Source of the DNA: an uncultured Aquimarina sp. | GTDB lineage: Bacteria; Bacteroidota; Bacteroidia; Flavobacteriales; Flavobacteriaceae | Reading direction: 5' to 3' | Assembly (NCBI GenBank): GCA_947498595.1 | Contig: CANMKX010000020.1 | Location: forward strand, 18,936 to 82,935 | Length of the DNA: 64,000 nucleotides | Shown: in pieces, positions 25,827-34,637 of the stretch | Layout of the letters: each line of letters begins with the position of its first letter | How positions within the stretch are numbered: position 1 is the stretch's first letter | The notes under the pieces: model-generated | What the model was told of the DNA's origin: nothing | What the model saw: the letters and a program-made list of their open reading frames with translations, nothing else | Databases searched by the model: none | Translations under genes and position numbers: made by a program

Positions 25827-25846
25827 TATTGTTTTTTATATTTTTG
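25817..25846 (+). promoter_or_regulatory. Promoter of the DUF6341-like gene
   Basis: TTG at 25817-25819 and TATTTTTG at 25839-25846, spacer 19 bases, a full match to the Bacteroidota pattern. It overlaps the start of the divergent DUF6427-like gene and gives a leader of roughly 78 nt. Confidence 0.75.
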
Positions 25847-25930
25847 CAATATATGTCAATTTATGTATTGACTAGATGCGAATTTAACTAAAGTATAAAT
25901 AGTTTTTATACAAGAAACATATTAAAAATC

Positions 25931-26161
25931 ATGTTAGAATTTTTTCAATCTATCCAGTCACTGTTTGAGGAGGTATTATTTTTACCTTTAAATGGTTTAA
26001 GAGCTCTAGAATTAGAAAGCTGGACAGCTGCCAATTTCATGAATTGGTTTTTTATGCTTATTGGTTTTGTAGCTTTTATCTATTGGATGAAGCAATTAAA
26101 AACTTTTAATGACAATAATGAAGAAGATAGAGATCCAACTGCTCATTCTTTCTTAGGATAA
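25931..26161 (+). CDS. DUF6341-like small membrane protein
   Basis: 76 residues: an amphipathic N terminus (MLEFFQSIQSLFEEVLFLPLNGLRALELES), one membrane helix (about 38-57, FMNWFFMLIGFVAFIYWM) and an acidic tail NDNNEEDRDPTAHSFLG. I recall such proteins as DUF6341, sometimes mislabelled uracil phosphoribosyltransferase; there is no phosphoribosyltransferase motif here. It has a good promoter and a strong terminator, so it is expressed as its own unit. Confidence 0.75.
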   Translation: MLEFFQSIQSLFEEVLFLPLNGLRALELESWTAANFMNWFFMLIGFVAFIYWMKQLKTFNDNNEEDRDPTAHSFLG

Positions 26162-26179
26162 AAATATTATTTATCATAA

Positions 26180-26219
26180 AAAAAGGGCGTAATGAATCAA
26201 AATTCATTATGCCCTTTTT
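26180..26219. terminator. Bidirectional terminator
   Basis: AAAAAGGGCGTAATGAAT / ATTCATTATGCCCTTTTT, an 18-bp stem with one G-T pair and a 4-nt loop, between convergent genes. Confidence 0.9.
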
Positions 26220-26231
26220 GCATTTAATTTT

Positions 26232-27503
26232 TTATAAATCAAATCCTAAATCTTTTCTATAGTATATTTTATCAAAATGTAATTTTTCTATATTTCTATA
26301 TGATTTATCTAATGCTTTTCTAAAGTCTTTATCCAAAGAGGTGATAGCAATTACTCTACCTCCATTTGTTTTAACGACCCCTTCTTCAATTTTTGTTCCA
26401 GCGTGAAATACTATACTTTCGTTGATTTCATCAATTCCTGAGATTACTTCCCCTTTGACATAAGCTTCAGGATATCCTCCAGAAACAGTCATTATAGTTG
26501 CTGCAGCTCTATCATCGATCTCTATCTCAATTTCGTTTAATGTTTCGTTTCCTACATGTTTAAACATAGCTACCAAATCTGTTTTTATTCTTGGTAAAAC
26601 AGCTTCGGTTTCTGGATCTCCCATACGAACATTATATTCAATCACTTTAGGCTCATCTCCTACTTTAATTAATCCAATAAATATAAATCCTTTATAATTT
26701 ATATTATCGTCTTTTAACCCATTTACTGTAGGTTTAACAATCGTTTTTTCTATTTTATGTAGAAATGCTTCACTTGCAAATGGAACTGGAGAAATAGCCC
26801 CCATTCCGCCTGTATTGAGTCCTGTATCTCCTTCTCCTATTCTTTTATAATCTTTTGCAGTTGGTAAAGTGATATAGTTTTTACCATCAGTTAATACAAA
26901 AACACTTAATTCAATTCCATCTAAAAACTCTTCGATAACAACTTTACTGCTTGCTTTTCCAAATTTTTGATTTGTTAGCATATTGTCTAATTCAGTTTTA
27001 GCTTCTTCTAGTTCTTGAAGAATTAAAACTCCTTTACCTGCAGCTAGACCATCCGCTTTCAGTACATATGGTGGAGATAATGTTTCTAAAAACTTTTTTC
27101 CGTTCTCAACAGTTTCAGGAGTGAAACTTTGGTACGCTGCTGTTGGAATATGATGTTTCATCATAAATTTTTTAGCGTACTCTTTACTCCCTTCTAATTG
27201 TGCTCCTTCTTGAGATGGGCCAATTACAATAACATCTTTTAAGTTTTCATCTGCTTTAAAAAAATCACTGATACCTTGTACTAAAGGATCTTCTGGTCCA
27301 ACAACCACCATAGAAATTTCTTCTTCAAGAACCAGTTTTTTAATTTTTTCAAAATCTGTTACAGCTATAGGTACATTTTTACCTAAAACTCCTGTACCTG
27401 CATTTCCCGGCGCTATAAAAAGATTATTACATATAGGACTTGCTGCTATCTTGTATGCAAAAGTATGTTCTCTTCCTCCAGAACCAAGTATTAAAATATT
27501 CAT
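26232..27503 (-). CDS. purD: Phosphoribosylamine-glycine ligase
   Basis: 423 residues. N-terminal ILGSGGREHTFAYKIA is the classic PurD start. The ATP-grasp domain follows (VLKADGLAAGKGVLI, then FLDGIELSVFVLTDG), with NTGGMGAISP and EYNVRMGDPETEA carrying the metal-binding residues. It joins glycine to phosphoribosylamine in purine synthesis. It is transcribed alone or with the genes upstream across a 69-base gap that contains a -7 element. Confidence 0.97.
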   Translation of the reverse strand: MNILILGSGGREHTFAYKIAASPICNNLFIAPGNAGTGVLGKNVPIAVTDFEKIKKLVLEEEISMVVVGPEDPLVQGISDFFKADENLKDVIVIGPSQEGAQLEGSKEYAKKFMMKHHIPTAAYQSFTPETVENGKKFLETLSPPYVLKADGLAAGKGVLILQELEEAKTELDNMLTNQKFGKASSKVVIEEFLDGIELSVFVLTDGKNYITLPTAKDYKRIGEGDTGLNTGGMGAISPVPFASEAFLHKIEKTIVKPTVNGLKDDNINYKGFIFIGLIKVGDEPKVIEYNVRMGDPETEAVLPRIKTDLVAMFKHVGNETLNEIEIEIDDRAAATIMTVSGGYPEAYVKGEVISGIDEINESIVFHAGTKIEEGVVKTNGGRVIAITSLDKDFRKALDKSYRNIEKLHFDKIYYRKDLGFDL

Positions 27504-27537
27504 TTGTTTGTTGTTATGTTGTTTATTTTATAATATT

Positions 27538-27545
27538 CAAAATTA
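27538..27545 (-). promoter_or_regulatory. -7 promoter element for purD
   Basis: The minus strand reads TAATTTTG, matching TAnnTTTG, 35 bases before the purD ATG. No TTG is found at the standard spacing. Confidence 0.45.
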
Positions 27546-27572
27546 CTTTAATTACTTTTGAAAAGATAGTCT

Positions 27573-28925
27573 TTAGTATGCTTTTTCATCTCCTTTAAGA
27601 ATATTTAAAATAGTTTCCATAATAATTTTAATATCTAATAAAACAGTCCAGTTTTCTATATAAAAAATATCATATTTAATTCTATTGATAATATCTTCAT
27701 TATTTTCTACTTCCCCTCTATATCCTTTGACTTGTGCCAAACCTGTTATTCCTGGTTTAACTGAATGCCTAAACATATAATTATACTTATCTATCTTTTT
27801 TGCATAATCCATAGTATATGATATCATATGCGGTCTTGGCCCTACAACAGACATATCTCCAAAAAACACATTAAAGAATTGCGGTAATTCATCGATGCTT
27901 GTTCTCCTAATAAACTGTCCTATTTTTGTTACTCGAGCATCTCCTTTTGTAACTTGATCTAATTCTATATGGTTTTCATATTTCATTGATCTAAATTTAT
28001 AGCACTCAAATTCTTTATAATTAATACCATTGCGTTTATGTCTATAAAACAACGGTCCTTTTGATTCTCTTTTTATTAAAAAATACAATATTGGTGTTAA
28101 CCATGATAAAACCAAGAGTATTACTAAAGAAGAGAATACGATATCAAAAAAACGTTTTGCGTATTTGTTTGTTGAATTATTTAATGAAACTTCTGGTATT
28201 GATAAAATGGGGATATAATCATAATGATCAATATGAATTCGTTTAGAAAACATAAACTCTGAATCTGGAACAAATTTAAGAATACTATAATTCTCATCTG
28301 TGTATTTAACGTATTCGTTAATTTGCTCATTCGTTAACTCAGATACGGCACAATAGATTTCATCTACATCATTTTCTTTCAAAAAACGAAAGCTATCTTC
28401 AATACTTTCTGGTAGATCATTCGCAAATGTTCCTAATACGTTATATCCTAAATCAATTCTTTCTTTAAAAAAATCGCCTAATTGTTGAGTTCCTTCATTA
28501 TTTCCGATAATAATTATCAATCGATTATTACCTCCTAAATAGGATCTATATTTTTTTAAAGCGTAAAAGGAAATAATCTTTATAACTCCAACTAAAATTA
28601 TTGTTATCGAAATAAATCTAATTGTTTCAGAAACGGAAACATCTCGCATTTTTATAAATCCATAAAAAGCATATAAAAGAAGTATTAATAAAAAAGATTG
28701 TTTTATTAATAATGAAATAATCTTTGTAATATTTGTAAAACGATATACTTCGTAAAACTTAAGAATATAAGACGAAAATATCCATCCAGCACCTAAATAA
28801 AAATATAAGACATCATTTGCTGTTTCATGAAGAATATAATATATACTCATGATTAATATTAATAGATCTACAATAATTAATATTGGTCTAATTAAAAATG
28901 AATATCCTCCTCTTTTATGGTGCAT
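27573..28925 (-). CDS. Polyprenyl glycosylphosphotransferase (WbaP/WcaJ type)
   Basis: 450 residues. About 1-130 hold four to five membrane helices, 135-250 a CoA-binding-like Rossmann domain (IIIIGNNEGTQQLGDFF), and 255-450 the catalytic bacterial sugar transferase domain, which opens with a re-entrant helix (KRFFDIVFSSL) and carries YKFRSM, DELPQFFNV, GDMSVVGPRP and KPGITGLAQV. It starts a lipid-linked repeat by moving hexose-1-phosphate, commonly glucose or galactose, to undecaprenyl phosphate. Its ATG follows the UXS stop with no gap. A second initiator of another family is at 31336-32535. Confidence 0.92.
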   Translation of the reverse strand: MHHKRGGYSFLIRPILIIVDLLILIMSIYYILHETANDVLYFYLGAGWIFSSYILKFYEVYRFTNITKIISLLIKQSFLLILLLYAFYGFIKMRDVSVSETIRFISITIILVGVIKIISFYALKKYRSYLGGNNRLIIIIGNNEGTQQLGDFFKERIDLGYNVLGTFANDLPESIEDSFRFLKENDVDEIYCAVSELTNEQINEYVKYTDENYSILKFVPDSEFMFSKRIHIDHYDYIPILSIPEVSLNNSTNKYAKRFFDIVFSSLVILLVLSWLTPILYFLIKRESKGPLFYRHKRNGINYKEFECYKFRSMKYENHIELDQVTKGDARVTKIGQFIRRTSIDELPQFFNVFFGDMSVVGPRPHMISYTMDYAKKIDKYNYMFRHSVKPGITGLAQVKGYRGEVENNEDIINRIKYDIFYIENWTVLLDIKIIMETILNILKGDEKAY

Positions 28926-29912
28926 TTATCGTCTAGTATACGTTGAAAAATCTTTATGTTCTGCCTTAAACAATTCATCTTTAGTTAATGCTTTAAAGTA
29001 ATCCATCGTTAGTTTCATTCCTAAAGTACGATCCACCTTTGGCTCCCATCCCAAAATACTTTTTGCTCTTGTTATATCTGGTTGTCGTTGCATAGGATCA
29101 TCAATAGGTAGTGGTTTATATATAATTTTTTGATCCACTCCTGTAAGTTTCAATATTTCTTCGGCAAAATCTTTTATTGTAATTTCATCTGGATTACCAA
29201 TATTTATAGGGTCAATGCAATCACTCATCAGTAATTTATAAATCCCATCTACTTGATCGTCTATGTAGCAAAAAGATCTTGTCTGCAATCCATCTCCAAA
29301 TACCGTTAGGTCCTCTCCTCTTAATGCTTGGCCAATAAATGCTGGTATTACTCGACCATCATTTAATCTCATACGAGGTCCATACGTGTTAAATATCCTT
29401 ACGATTCTAGTCTCTAAACCGTGAAACCTATGGTATGCCATTGTCATAGCTTCCATAAATCTCTTTGCTTCATCATAAACTCCTCTTGGCCCTATTGAAT
29501 TTACGTTTCCAAAGTAATCTTCTGATTGAGGGTGTACAAGTGGATCTCCATAAATTTCGGAAGTAGAAGCTATTAATATTCTCGCATTTTTTTCTTTAGC
29601 TAATCCTAATAAATTATGTGTACCTAAAGATCCAACTTTTAATGTTTGAATAGGTATTTTTAAATAATCTATAGGACTTGCGGGTGAAGCAAAATGTAGT
29701 ATATAATCTAAATTTCCTGGTACGTGAACAAATTTAGTCACATCATGATGATGAAATTCAAATTGTTTTAAAGGAAAAAGATGCTCTATGTTTTTTAAAT
29801 CACCTGTAATTAAATTATCCATCCCTATTACATGAAATCCATTTGCTATAAACTTATCGCAAAGATGAGATCCTAAAAAACCTGCGGCACCTGTAATTAA
29901 TACTTTTTGCAT
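28926..29912 (-). CDS. UDP-glucuronate decarboxylase (UDP-xylose synthase)
   Basis: 328 residues, extended SDR fold. NAD site [11 protein letters not shown] at the N terminus, catalytic YDEAK, and the UXS-typical stretches [27 protein letters not shown] and TRSFCYIDD. It converts UDP-GlcA to UDP-xylose with CO2 release, and UDP-GlcA would come from Ugd encoded just upstream. It has its own -7 element after a terminator. The gene directly abuts the PHPT gene. Confidence 0.93.
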   Translation of the reverse strand: MQKVLITGAAGFLGSHLCDKFIANGFHVIGMDNLITGDLKNIEHLFPLKQFEFHHHDVTKFVHVPGNLDYILHFASPASPIDYLKIPIQTLKVGSLGTHNLLGLAKEKNARILIASTSEIYGDPLVHPQSEDYFGNVNSIGPRGVYDEAKRFMEAMTMAYHRFHGLETRIVRIFNTYGPRMRLNDGRVIPAFIGQALRGEDLTVFGDGLQTRSFCYIDDQVDGIYKLLMSDCIDPINIGNPDEITIKDFAEEILKLTGVDQKIIYKPLPIDDPMQRQPDITRAKSILGWEPKVDRTLGMKLTMDYFKALTKDELFKAEHKDFSTYTRR

Positions 29913-29941
29913 TTATTCTTCTGTTAAATACTTGTTGTTTA

Positions 29942-29949
29942 CAAACGTA
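29942..29949 (-). promoter_or_regulatory. -7 promoter element for the UXS-PHPT pair
   Basis: The minus strand reads TACGTTTG, matching TAnnTTTG, 30 bases before the UXS ATG and just after the terminator of the upstream operon. Confidence 0.55.
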
Positions 29950-29954
29950 AATAA

Positions 29955-29996
29955 AAAAGGTGATTATTCTAATTTTTATCAAAATAATCACCTTTT
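29955..29996 (-). terminator. Terminator after ugd
   Basis: AAAAGGTGATTATT / AATAATCACCTTTT with a 14-nt loop, followed on the minus strand by T residues. It ends the long operon that runs from upstream through ugd. Confidence 0.75.
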
Positions 29997-30013
29997 ATTT
30001 ATAAAGTTTCTTC

Positions 30014-31318
30014 CTAAAAATTTCTTCCTATAGAAAAATAATCAAATCCTTCTTTCTTTATATCTTCTACTTCATATAAATTACGTCCATCAAAAATAAC
30101 TTGGTTATTCATGTTTTCTCTTAATTTAATAAAGTTGGGAGTTCTAAAAATACTCCATTCTGTACAAATTACAATCGCATCTGTATCAACTGTAGCTTCA
30201 TACATAGAGGAGGCATACTCGACAACATCACCTATTTTATTTTTTATATTATTCATAGCTTCTGGGTCAAAAACGGTAAGTATTGCCTTTTTATCCAAAA
30301 GCTCTTTTATAATTGATAAAGAAGGTGCTTCTCTAATATCATCTGTTTCAGGTTTAAAAGCTAATCCCCAAATTGCTATTTTTTTATTCTCTAAATTTCC
30401 TTTAAAATAATTCTCAATTTTTGGTAAAAGATTCGTCTTTTGAGCTTGATTAACTTTTTCTACAGCTTCTAATATTTCGAAATTATATCCTTCTTCTTTC
30501 CCTGATTTATATAATGCTTTTACATCTTTTGGAAAACAAGATCCTCCATATCCTATTCCTGGAAATAAAAAACGCTTGCCTATTCTAGAATCTGTACCTA
30601 TTCCAATTCTTACCTTGTCTACATCTGCTCCAACTTTTTCGCAAAAATTAGCAATCTCATTCATAAATGTAATCTTGGTGGCAAGAAATGCATTTGCTGC
30701 ATATTTTGTAAGTTCTGCAGATCGTTCATCCATTATTATAATTGGATTTCCTGAGCGTACAAAAGGTTTATACAATTTTTGCATTAAATCTATTGCTCTT
30801 TGTGAACTTGCTCCTACAACAATCCGCTCTGGTTTTAGAAAATCATCAACGGCAAAACCTTCTCTTAAAAATTCAGGATTTGATACTACATCAAAATCAC
30901 AAATAGTGTTCCTTTTTATCGCTTCGCTTACTTTTTCTGCCGTTCCAACTGGCACTGTACTCTTATCAACAATTACTTTATATTCTTGTAATTTCTTACC
31001 TATTTCATCTGCAACTCCAAGTACATATTTTAAATCTGCTGAACCATCTTCATTTTCTGGTGTTGGTAATGCTAAAAAAATAATATCACCATGTGCTAAT
31101 CCTTCTTCTAAGGATGTTGTAAACCGAAGTCTTTTTGCATTTATATTTCTTTCAAAAAGTACGTCTAAATGAGGTTCGTATATAGGAACGATTCCCTGTT
31201 GCATTTGAGCAACTTTATGTTCATTTATATCAACGCAAACTACTTCATTACCTGTTTCAGCAAGACAAGTGCCTGTTACTAAACCGACATAACCGGTTCC
31301 TATTACTGATATTTTCAT
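30014..31318 (-). CDS. ugd: UDP-glucose 6-dehydrogenase
   Basis: 434 residues. NAD site GTGYVGLVTG at the N terminus and the catalytic cysteine in GYGGSCFPKD (about residue 259). The C-terminal UDP-binding domain includes GLAFKPETDDIREAPS. It oxidises UDP-glucose to UDP-glucuronate, supplying GlcA directly or UDP-xylose through the UXS encoded next. It lies 17 bases after the WecA-like gene and ends at a terminator. Confidence 0.96.
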   Translation of the reverse strand: MKISVIGTGYVGLVTGTCLAETGNEVVCVDINEHKVAQMQQGIVPIYEPHLDVLFERNINAKRLRFTTSLEEGLAHGDIIFLALPTPENEDGSADLKYVLGVADEIGKKLQEYKVIVDKSTVPVGTAEKVSEAIKRNTICDFDVVSNPEFLREGFAVDDFLKPERIVVGASSQRAIDLMQKLYKPFVRSGNPIIIMDERSAELTKYAANAFLATKITFMNEIANFCEKVGADVDKVRIGIGTDSRIGKRFLFPGIGYGGSCFPKDVKALYKSGKEEGYNFEILEAVEKVNQAQKTNLLPKIENYFKGNLENKKIAIWGLAFKPETDDIREAPSLSIIKELLDKKAILTVFDPEAMNNIKNKIGDVVEYASSMYEATVDTDAIVICTEWSIFRTPNFIKLRENMNNQVIFDGRNLYEVEDIKKEGFDYFSIGRNF

Positions 31319-31335
31319 TTATTTCTTTAAAATAA

Positions 31336-32535
31336 TTAATGAGAGACATCATCGTATTCGAACTCTTTCTCTTTTTTTTCAACTGTTGTTTTCTTCTTTT
31401 TTGAAGATAAATTACCTTTAATATTTTCTACTTTTCTTTTAAAAAGAATCTTTCTTTTTAAATTAGAAAAACTAAAATCTAATTTATAAAAAACATATAT
31501 AAGACTTAACATTGCGATAGCAAAGAAAACAGTTGTATATAAATTATTAGAAGTGCTCCCTAAAACAACAAACAATACGACAAACAGTATATTAAATAAT
31601 CCTATGATTATACTTGCTTTTCTATGAGATAATCCTAAATCAATCAACAGATGATGTGTATGATTTCTATCTGGACTAAAAGGACTTCTTTTTTTAAGAA
31701 CTCTAATTGTAAAAACTCGAGCTGTATCAAATAACGGTACAATTAATATCGAAATTACTATTAATGGGATATTTTCTAAATGGAATGGTAATTCATTTAA
31801 TCTCGTAGGTGTAAGTGCTAAAAAACGAATTGTTAAAACACTAATAATAAAGCCTATTATTAATGATCCAGTATCTCCCATAAAAATCTTTTTATTGGAA
31901 GATAGATTATATCTTAAAAAAGCAAATAGTGTAGCAATCATAACTACACATAATAAAGAAAAATAGTATAAGCCTATATAATAAAATATCACTCCATAAA
32001 TAAAACTTATTACTATACCAACCATAGAAGCTAATCCATCAATACCATCAATCAAATTGTACGCATTAATAACTGTCAACATTAAAAATGCAGACATAGG
32101 ATAGGCAAAAAATGTTGAAATTTCTTCAAACCCTAAAAACCCATTTAAGCTATTAATTAGCATTATATCATTTGATAATATAAATGCTATAGCAATAATT
32201 TGAGATCCTAATTTTGAAAAAGGTGATAAAACTACCAAATCATCTTTTAGTCCTGTTATGAATAAAATAGTTAATCCTGGAATTATATAAATTGAATTTC
32301 CATAAAGATCCCATTGATTCAAAAAGAAAAATGAAATCATTAATGTAATAAAGAAAGATATTCCTCCCAGTGTTGGAGTTAGTTTAATATGCGAACTTCT
32401 ATTATTAGGGTTATCCATCAACTTTTTATGTTCTACAACCCCTATGATTTTAGGAATACTAACATATGTTAATAAAAACGCTCCAATAAAAATAAAAATT
32501 GATATTGTTTTTATATTTAATACAATTTCTTTCAT
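31336..32535 (-). CDS. Undecaprenyl-phosphate N-acetylhexosaminyl-1-phosphate transferase (WecA/MraY family)
   Basis: 399 residues with about ten to eleven membrane helices. Family motifs: GLKDDLVVLSP (Asp pair), NAYNLIDGIDGLA, FMGDTGSL and the cytoplasmic SPDRNHTHHLLIDLGLSHRKA loop in which His-rich residues select the sugar. It has a charged Lys/Glu-rich C-terminal tail (about 360-399). It would start glycans by placing GlcNAc-1-P or a related sugar on undecaprenyl phosphate. Its neighbours are a WbuB-like transferase and the FucNAc genes, whose products usually act on such a primer. Confidence 0.92.
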   Translation of the reverse strand: MKEIVLNIKTISIFIFIGAFLLTYVSIPKIIGVVEHKKLMDNPNNRSSHIKLTPTLGGISFFITLMISFFFLNQWDLYGNSIYIIPGLTILFITGLKDDLVVLSPFSKLGSQIIAIAFILSNDIMLINSLNGFLGFEEISTFFAYPMSAFLMLTVINAYNLIDGIDGLASMVGIVISFIYGVIFYYIGLYYFSLLCVVMIATLFAFLRYNLSSNKKIFMGDTGSLIIGFIISVLTIRFLALTPTRLNELPFHLENIPLIVISILIVPLFDTARVFTIRVLKKRSPFSPDRNHTHHLLIDLGLSHRKASIIIGLFNILFVVLFVVLGSTSNNLYTTVFFAIAMLSLIYVFYKLDFSFSNLKRKILFKRKVENIKGNLSSKKKKTTVEKKEKEFEYDDVSH

Positions 32536-32561
32536 AACAACATTTGAATTATTTCTTCCTT

Positions 32562-33770
32562 TTAATTAATCATTAAATTAGTTAACCTATCTAATATTAT
32601 ATTTTTATTAAATTCTTTTTCTAATAGATTTTTAGCAGATTTCGCATAATTAATTTCTTCTTCCTTTTTTAAATATAAACTTTCCTTAAAAATTTCTTTA
32701 ATTTTATTTACATTATTTGATTCTGAAAATAATCCTAGATTATATTTTTCTACCAATTCATTAACTTCACCATTTACAAAAGAAAGAATTGGCTTTTCTG
32801 CAGCTAAATAAGTTTGAAACTTAGATGGAACAGTTATTGAAAAAATTGGATCATCTTTCAATGAAATTATTAGATAGTCTGAAGCATTATAATATTTAGA
32901 CATATCTTTTCTTTCTTTTCTTCCCCAGAAAAAAATACTTTTATCTAAGTCACTCCCTGCTATTTCTTTTAGTTCTTTTAAATATGATCCGTCTCCAATA
33001 AAATTCAATTGAGCATTTTCTTTATCGCTATCACTTAATAATTTAAAGCCATTTATCACATTCTCTAAATTTTGAACTCGGCCTATATTACCAGCAAAAA
33101 GATAATGCTTTTTCTTTTTCTCAGAAAAAACAAATTTTTTTGTTTCAAAATCTAATTCTTCAGCCCAATTGGGGTTATATTCTATTTTTTTTTCGTTTTT
33201 TAAAAAATATTTTATTTTATTTTCAAACCCAATACAAGAAACTGAAATTTTAGTTGCGTTATTATATATAAACTTAACGAATCTATTTAAAAAAAATTCT
33301 TGAAAGATTCCTTTTTTAAATCCATACGCATATATGCTATCTGGCCAAATATCCTGTACCCATAAAACAAATGGTTGTTTATATATTTTGCTAATAATAA
33401 CTCCTGGTAACATTGCCGTTAGAGCTCCTGTATTATATCCAAAAATATAATCAAATTTCTTACCATTAAATACTCCCCAAAAAGAAGCCATTATCATATA
33501 CGAGAAATACTTAAGCATTTTTTTAAATAAACTATCTCTATATCCCTCTATTCCTTTTAACCTATATATATCTATTCCTTTGTAATTATTCTTACTATAA
33601 AAAGAATTTTCATAACCTTCATATATTACTCCTTCAGGATATGTAGGTTGCATTGTTAAAACTGATACTTCGTATCCTTTTTCTTTCCAATTTATAGCTA
33701 CTTCATTAATTTTGAACTCTTCTGGGTAAAATACTTCTCCTATAATTAAAATTTTTTTTCCCTTTTGCAT
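32562..33770 (-). CDS. Glycosyltransferase family 4 (WbuB-like)
   Basis: 402 residues, GT-B fold. N-terminal KKILIIGEVFYPEEFKINEV resembles WbuB, an L-fucosamine transferase of O-antigen loci. The mid part has VQDIWPDSIYAYG and the donor half has LFAGNIGRVQNLE. It sits just after the gene for the UDP-L-FucNAc pathway reductase (3-base gap), so transfer of L-FucNAc to the WecA-type primer is the best guess. The C-terminal E-x7-E stretch is less clear than in typical GT4 members. Confidence 0.85.
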   Translation of the reverse strand: MQKGKKILIIGEVFYPEEFKINEVAINWKEKGYEVSVLTMQPTYPEGVIYEGYENSFYSKNNYKGIDIYRLKGIEGYRDSLFKKMLKYFSYMIMASFWGVFNGKKFDYIFGYNTGALTAMLPGVIISKIYKQPFVLWVQDIWPDSIYAYGFKKGIFQEFFLNRFVKFIYNNATKISVSCIGFENKIKYFLKNEKKIEYNPNWAEELDFETKKFVFSEKKKKHYLFAGNIGRVQNLENVINGFKLLSDSDKENAQLNFIGDGSYLKELKEIAGSDLDKSIFFWGRKERKDMSKYYNASDYLIISLKDDPIFSITVPSKFQTYLAAEKPILSFVNGEVNELVEKYNLGLFSESNNVNKIKEIFKESLYLKKEEEINYAKSAKNLLEKEFNKNIILDRLTNLMIN

Positions 33771-33773
33771 TTC

Positions 33774-34637
33774 TTAAAATTTATAGGAGTATCTATTTTT
33801 ATTGTCATTTATATTCTTTACCATCTCTTTTATCATTACATCGTATGATGGAATTATATGATCTAATTCTTTACGTGTATCATTAAAGCTTTTATCTACA
33901 TTTTTACCTTCTATTTCATTAATAAGGATTTCTTTATGGGTATACTTATTGAAAATTTTCAATAATTCAAATTTAGAAATAGATTCATTATTAGTCACAT
34001 GGTATAATCCTCTAAGCTTTTGCTTTATTGCTTTATTTATAACCTTTGCAAGTTCCAATGTAGTAACTCCTGACCAAATAGCTTTTGAAAACCCTCCTAT
34101 TTTCTCTTTTTGATTACTAAACCAATGAAACAAACCTTCTCCTTCTTTTTTTAATTCTGGACCTATTATTGAAGTTCTTAAAGTCAAATGCTTATCATTA
34201 ATAACTTCTCCTAAAGATTTTGTTTTTGCATAAATATCAAATCCATCCTTTATATCTTTTTCTTTATATTTTCCTTTGCTTCCAGAAAACACACAATCAG
34301 TAGATATATGGATAAGTGTTGAATTTATTTCATCACACAACTTTACTAAAATATGAGGTAATAGAGAATTAATAAAAATTGCGTTCGTAATATTTTCATT
34401 GGCTCCCTTTATTAATACACCTACACAATTAACCACGATATCAGGTTTTATATCAAAAATTAACTCTTTTACTTTTAACTCATTTGATAAATCAGCTATT
34501 ATAGTATCTTCATTATATTTATTTCTAAAAGAAACATTTACTACATCATAGTATTCTCTTTCAAATAAAAGGTTTTCTAAAACTTGATGTCCTAGCATTC
34601 CTGTCGCTCCTAAAACTAATATTTTCATTTTTTCCAT
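33774..34637 (-). CDS. fnlB: SDR reductase of the UDP-L-FucNAc pathway (FnlB/CapF reductase part)
   Basis: 287 residues. NAD(P) site LGATGMLGHQVL, the STDCVFSG segment and catalytic YAKTK. It matches the reductase half of CapF/FnlB/WbjC, which reduces the 4-keto sugar made by FnlA. In S. aureus CapF this domain is followed by a cupin, but here the protein ends without one and a separate cupin is encoded at 35768-36208. The end of the fnlC frame overlaps its start by 13 bases. Confidence 0.85.
   Translation of the reverse strand: MEKMKILVLGATGMLGHQVLENLLFEREYYDVVNVSFRNKYNEDTIIADLSNELKVKELIFDIKPDIVVNCVGVLIKGANENITNAIFINSLLPHILVKLCDEINSTLIHISTDCVFSGSKGKYKEKDIKDGFDIYAKTKSLGEVINDKHLTLRTSIIGPELKKEGEGLFHWFSNQKEKIGGFSKAIWSGVTTLELAKVINKAIKQKLRGLYHVTNNESISKFELLKIFNKYTHKEILINEIEGKNVDKSFNDTRKELDHIIPSYDVMIKEMVKNINDNKNRYSYKF

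Noticed and set aside
25931..26161. Uracil phosphoribosyltransferase, a label sometimes given to this short gene
   Set aside because: 76 residues with one membrane helix and no phosphoribosyl-binding motif.
30576..31172. Plus-strand open frame of 198 codons
   Set aside because: It lies entirely antisense to ugd, whose catalytic and NAD motifs are intact; Ser/Ile-rich shadow.
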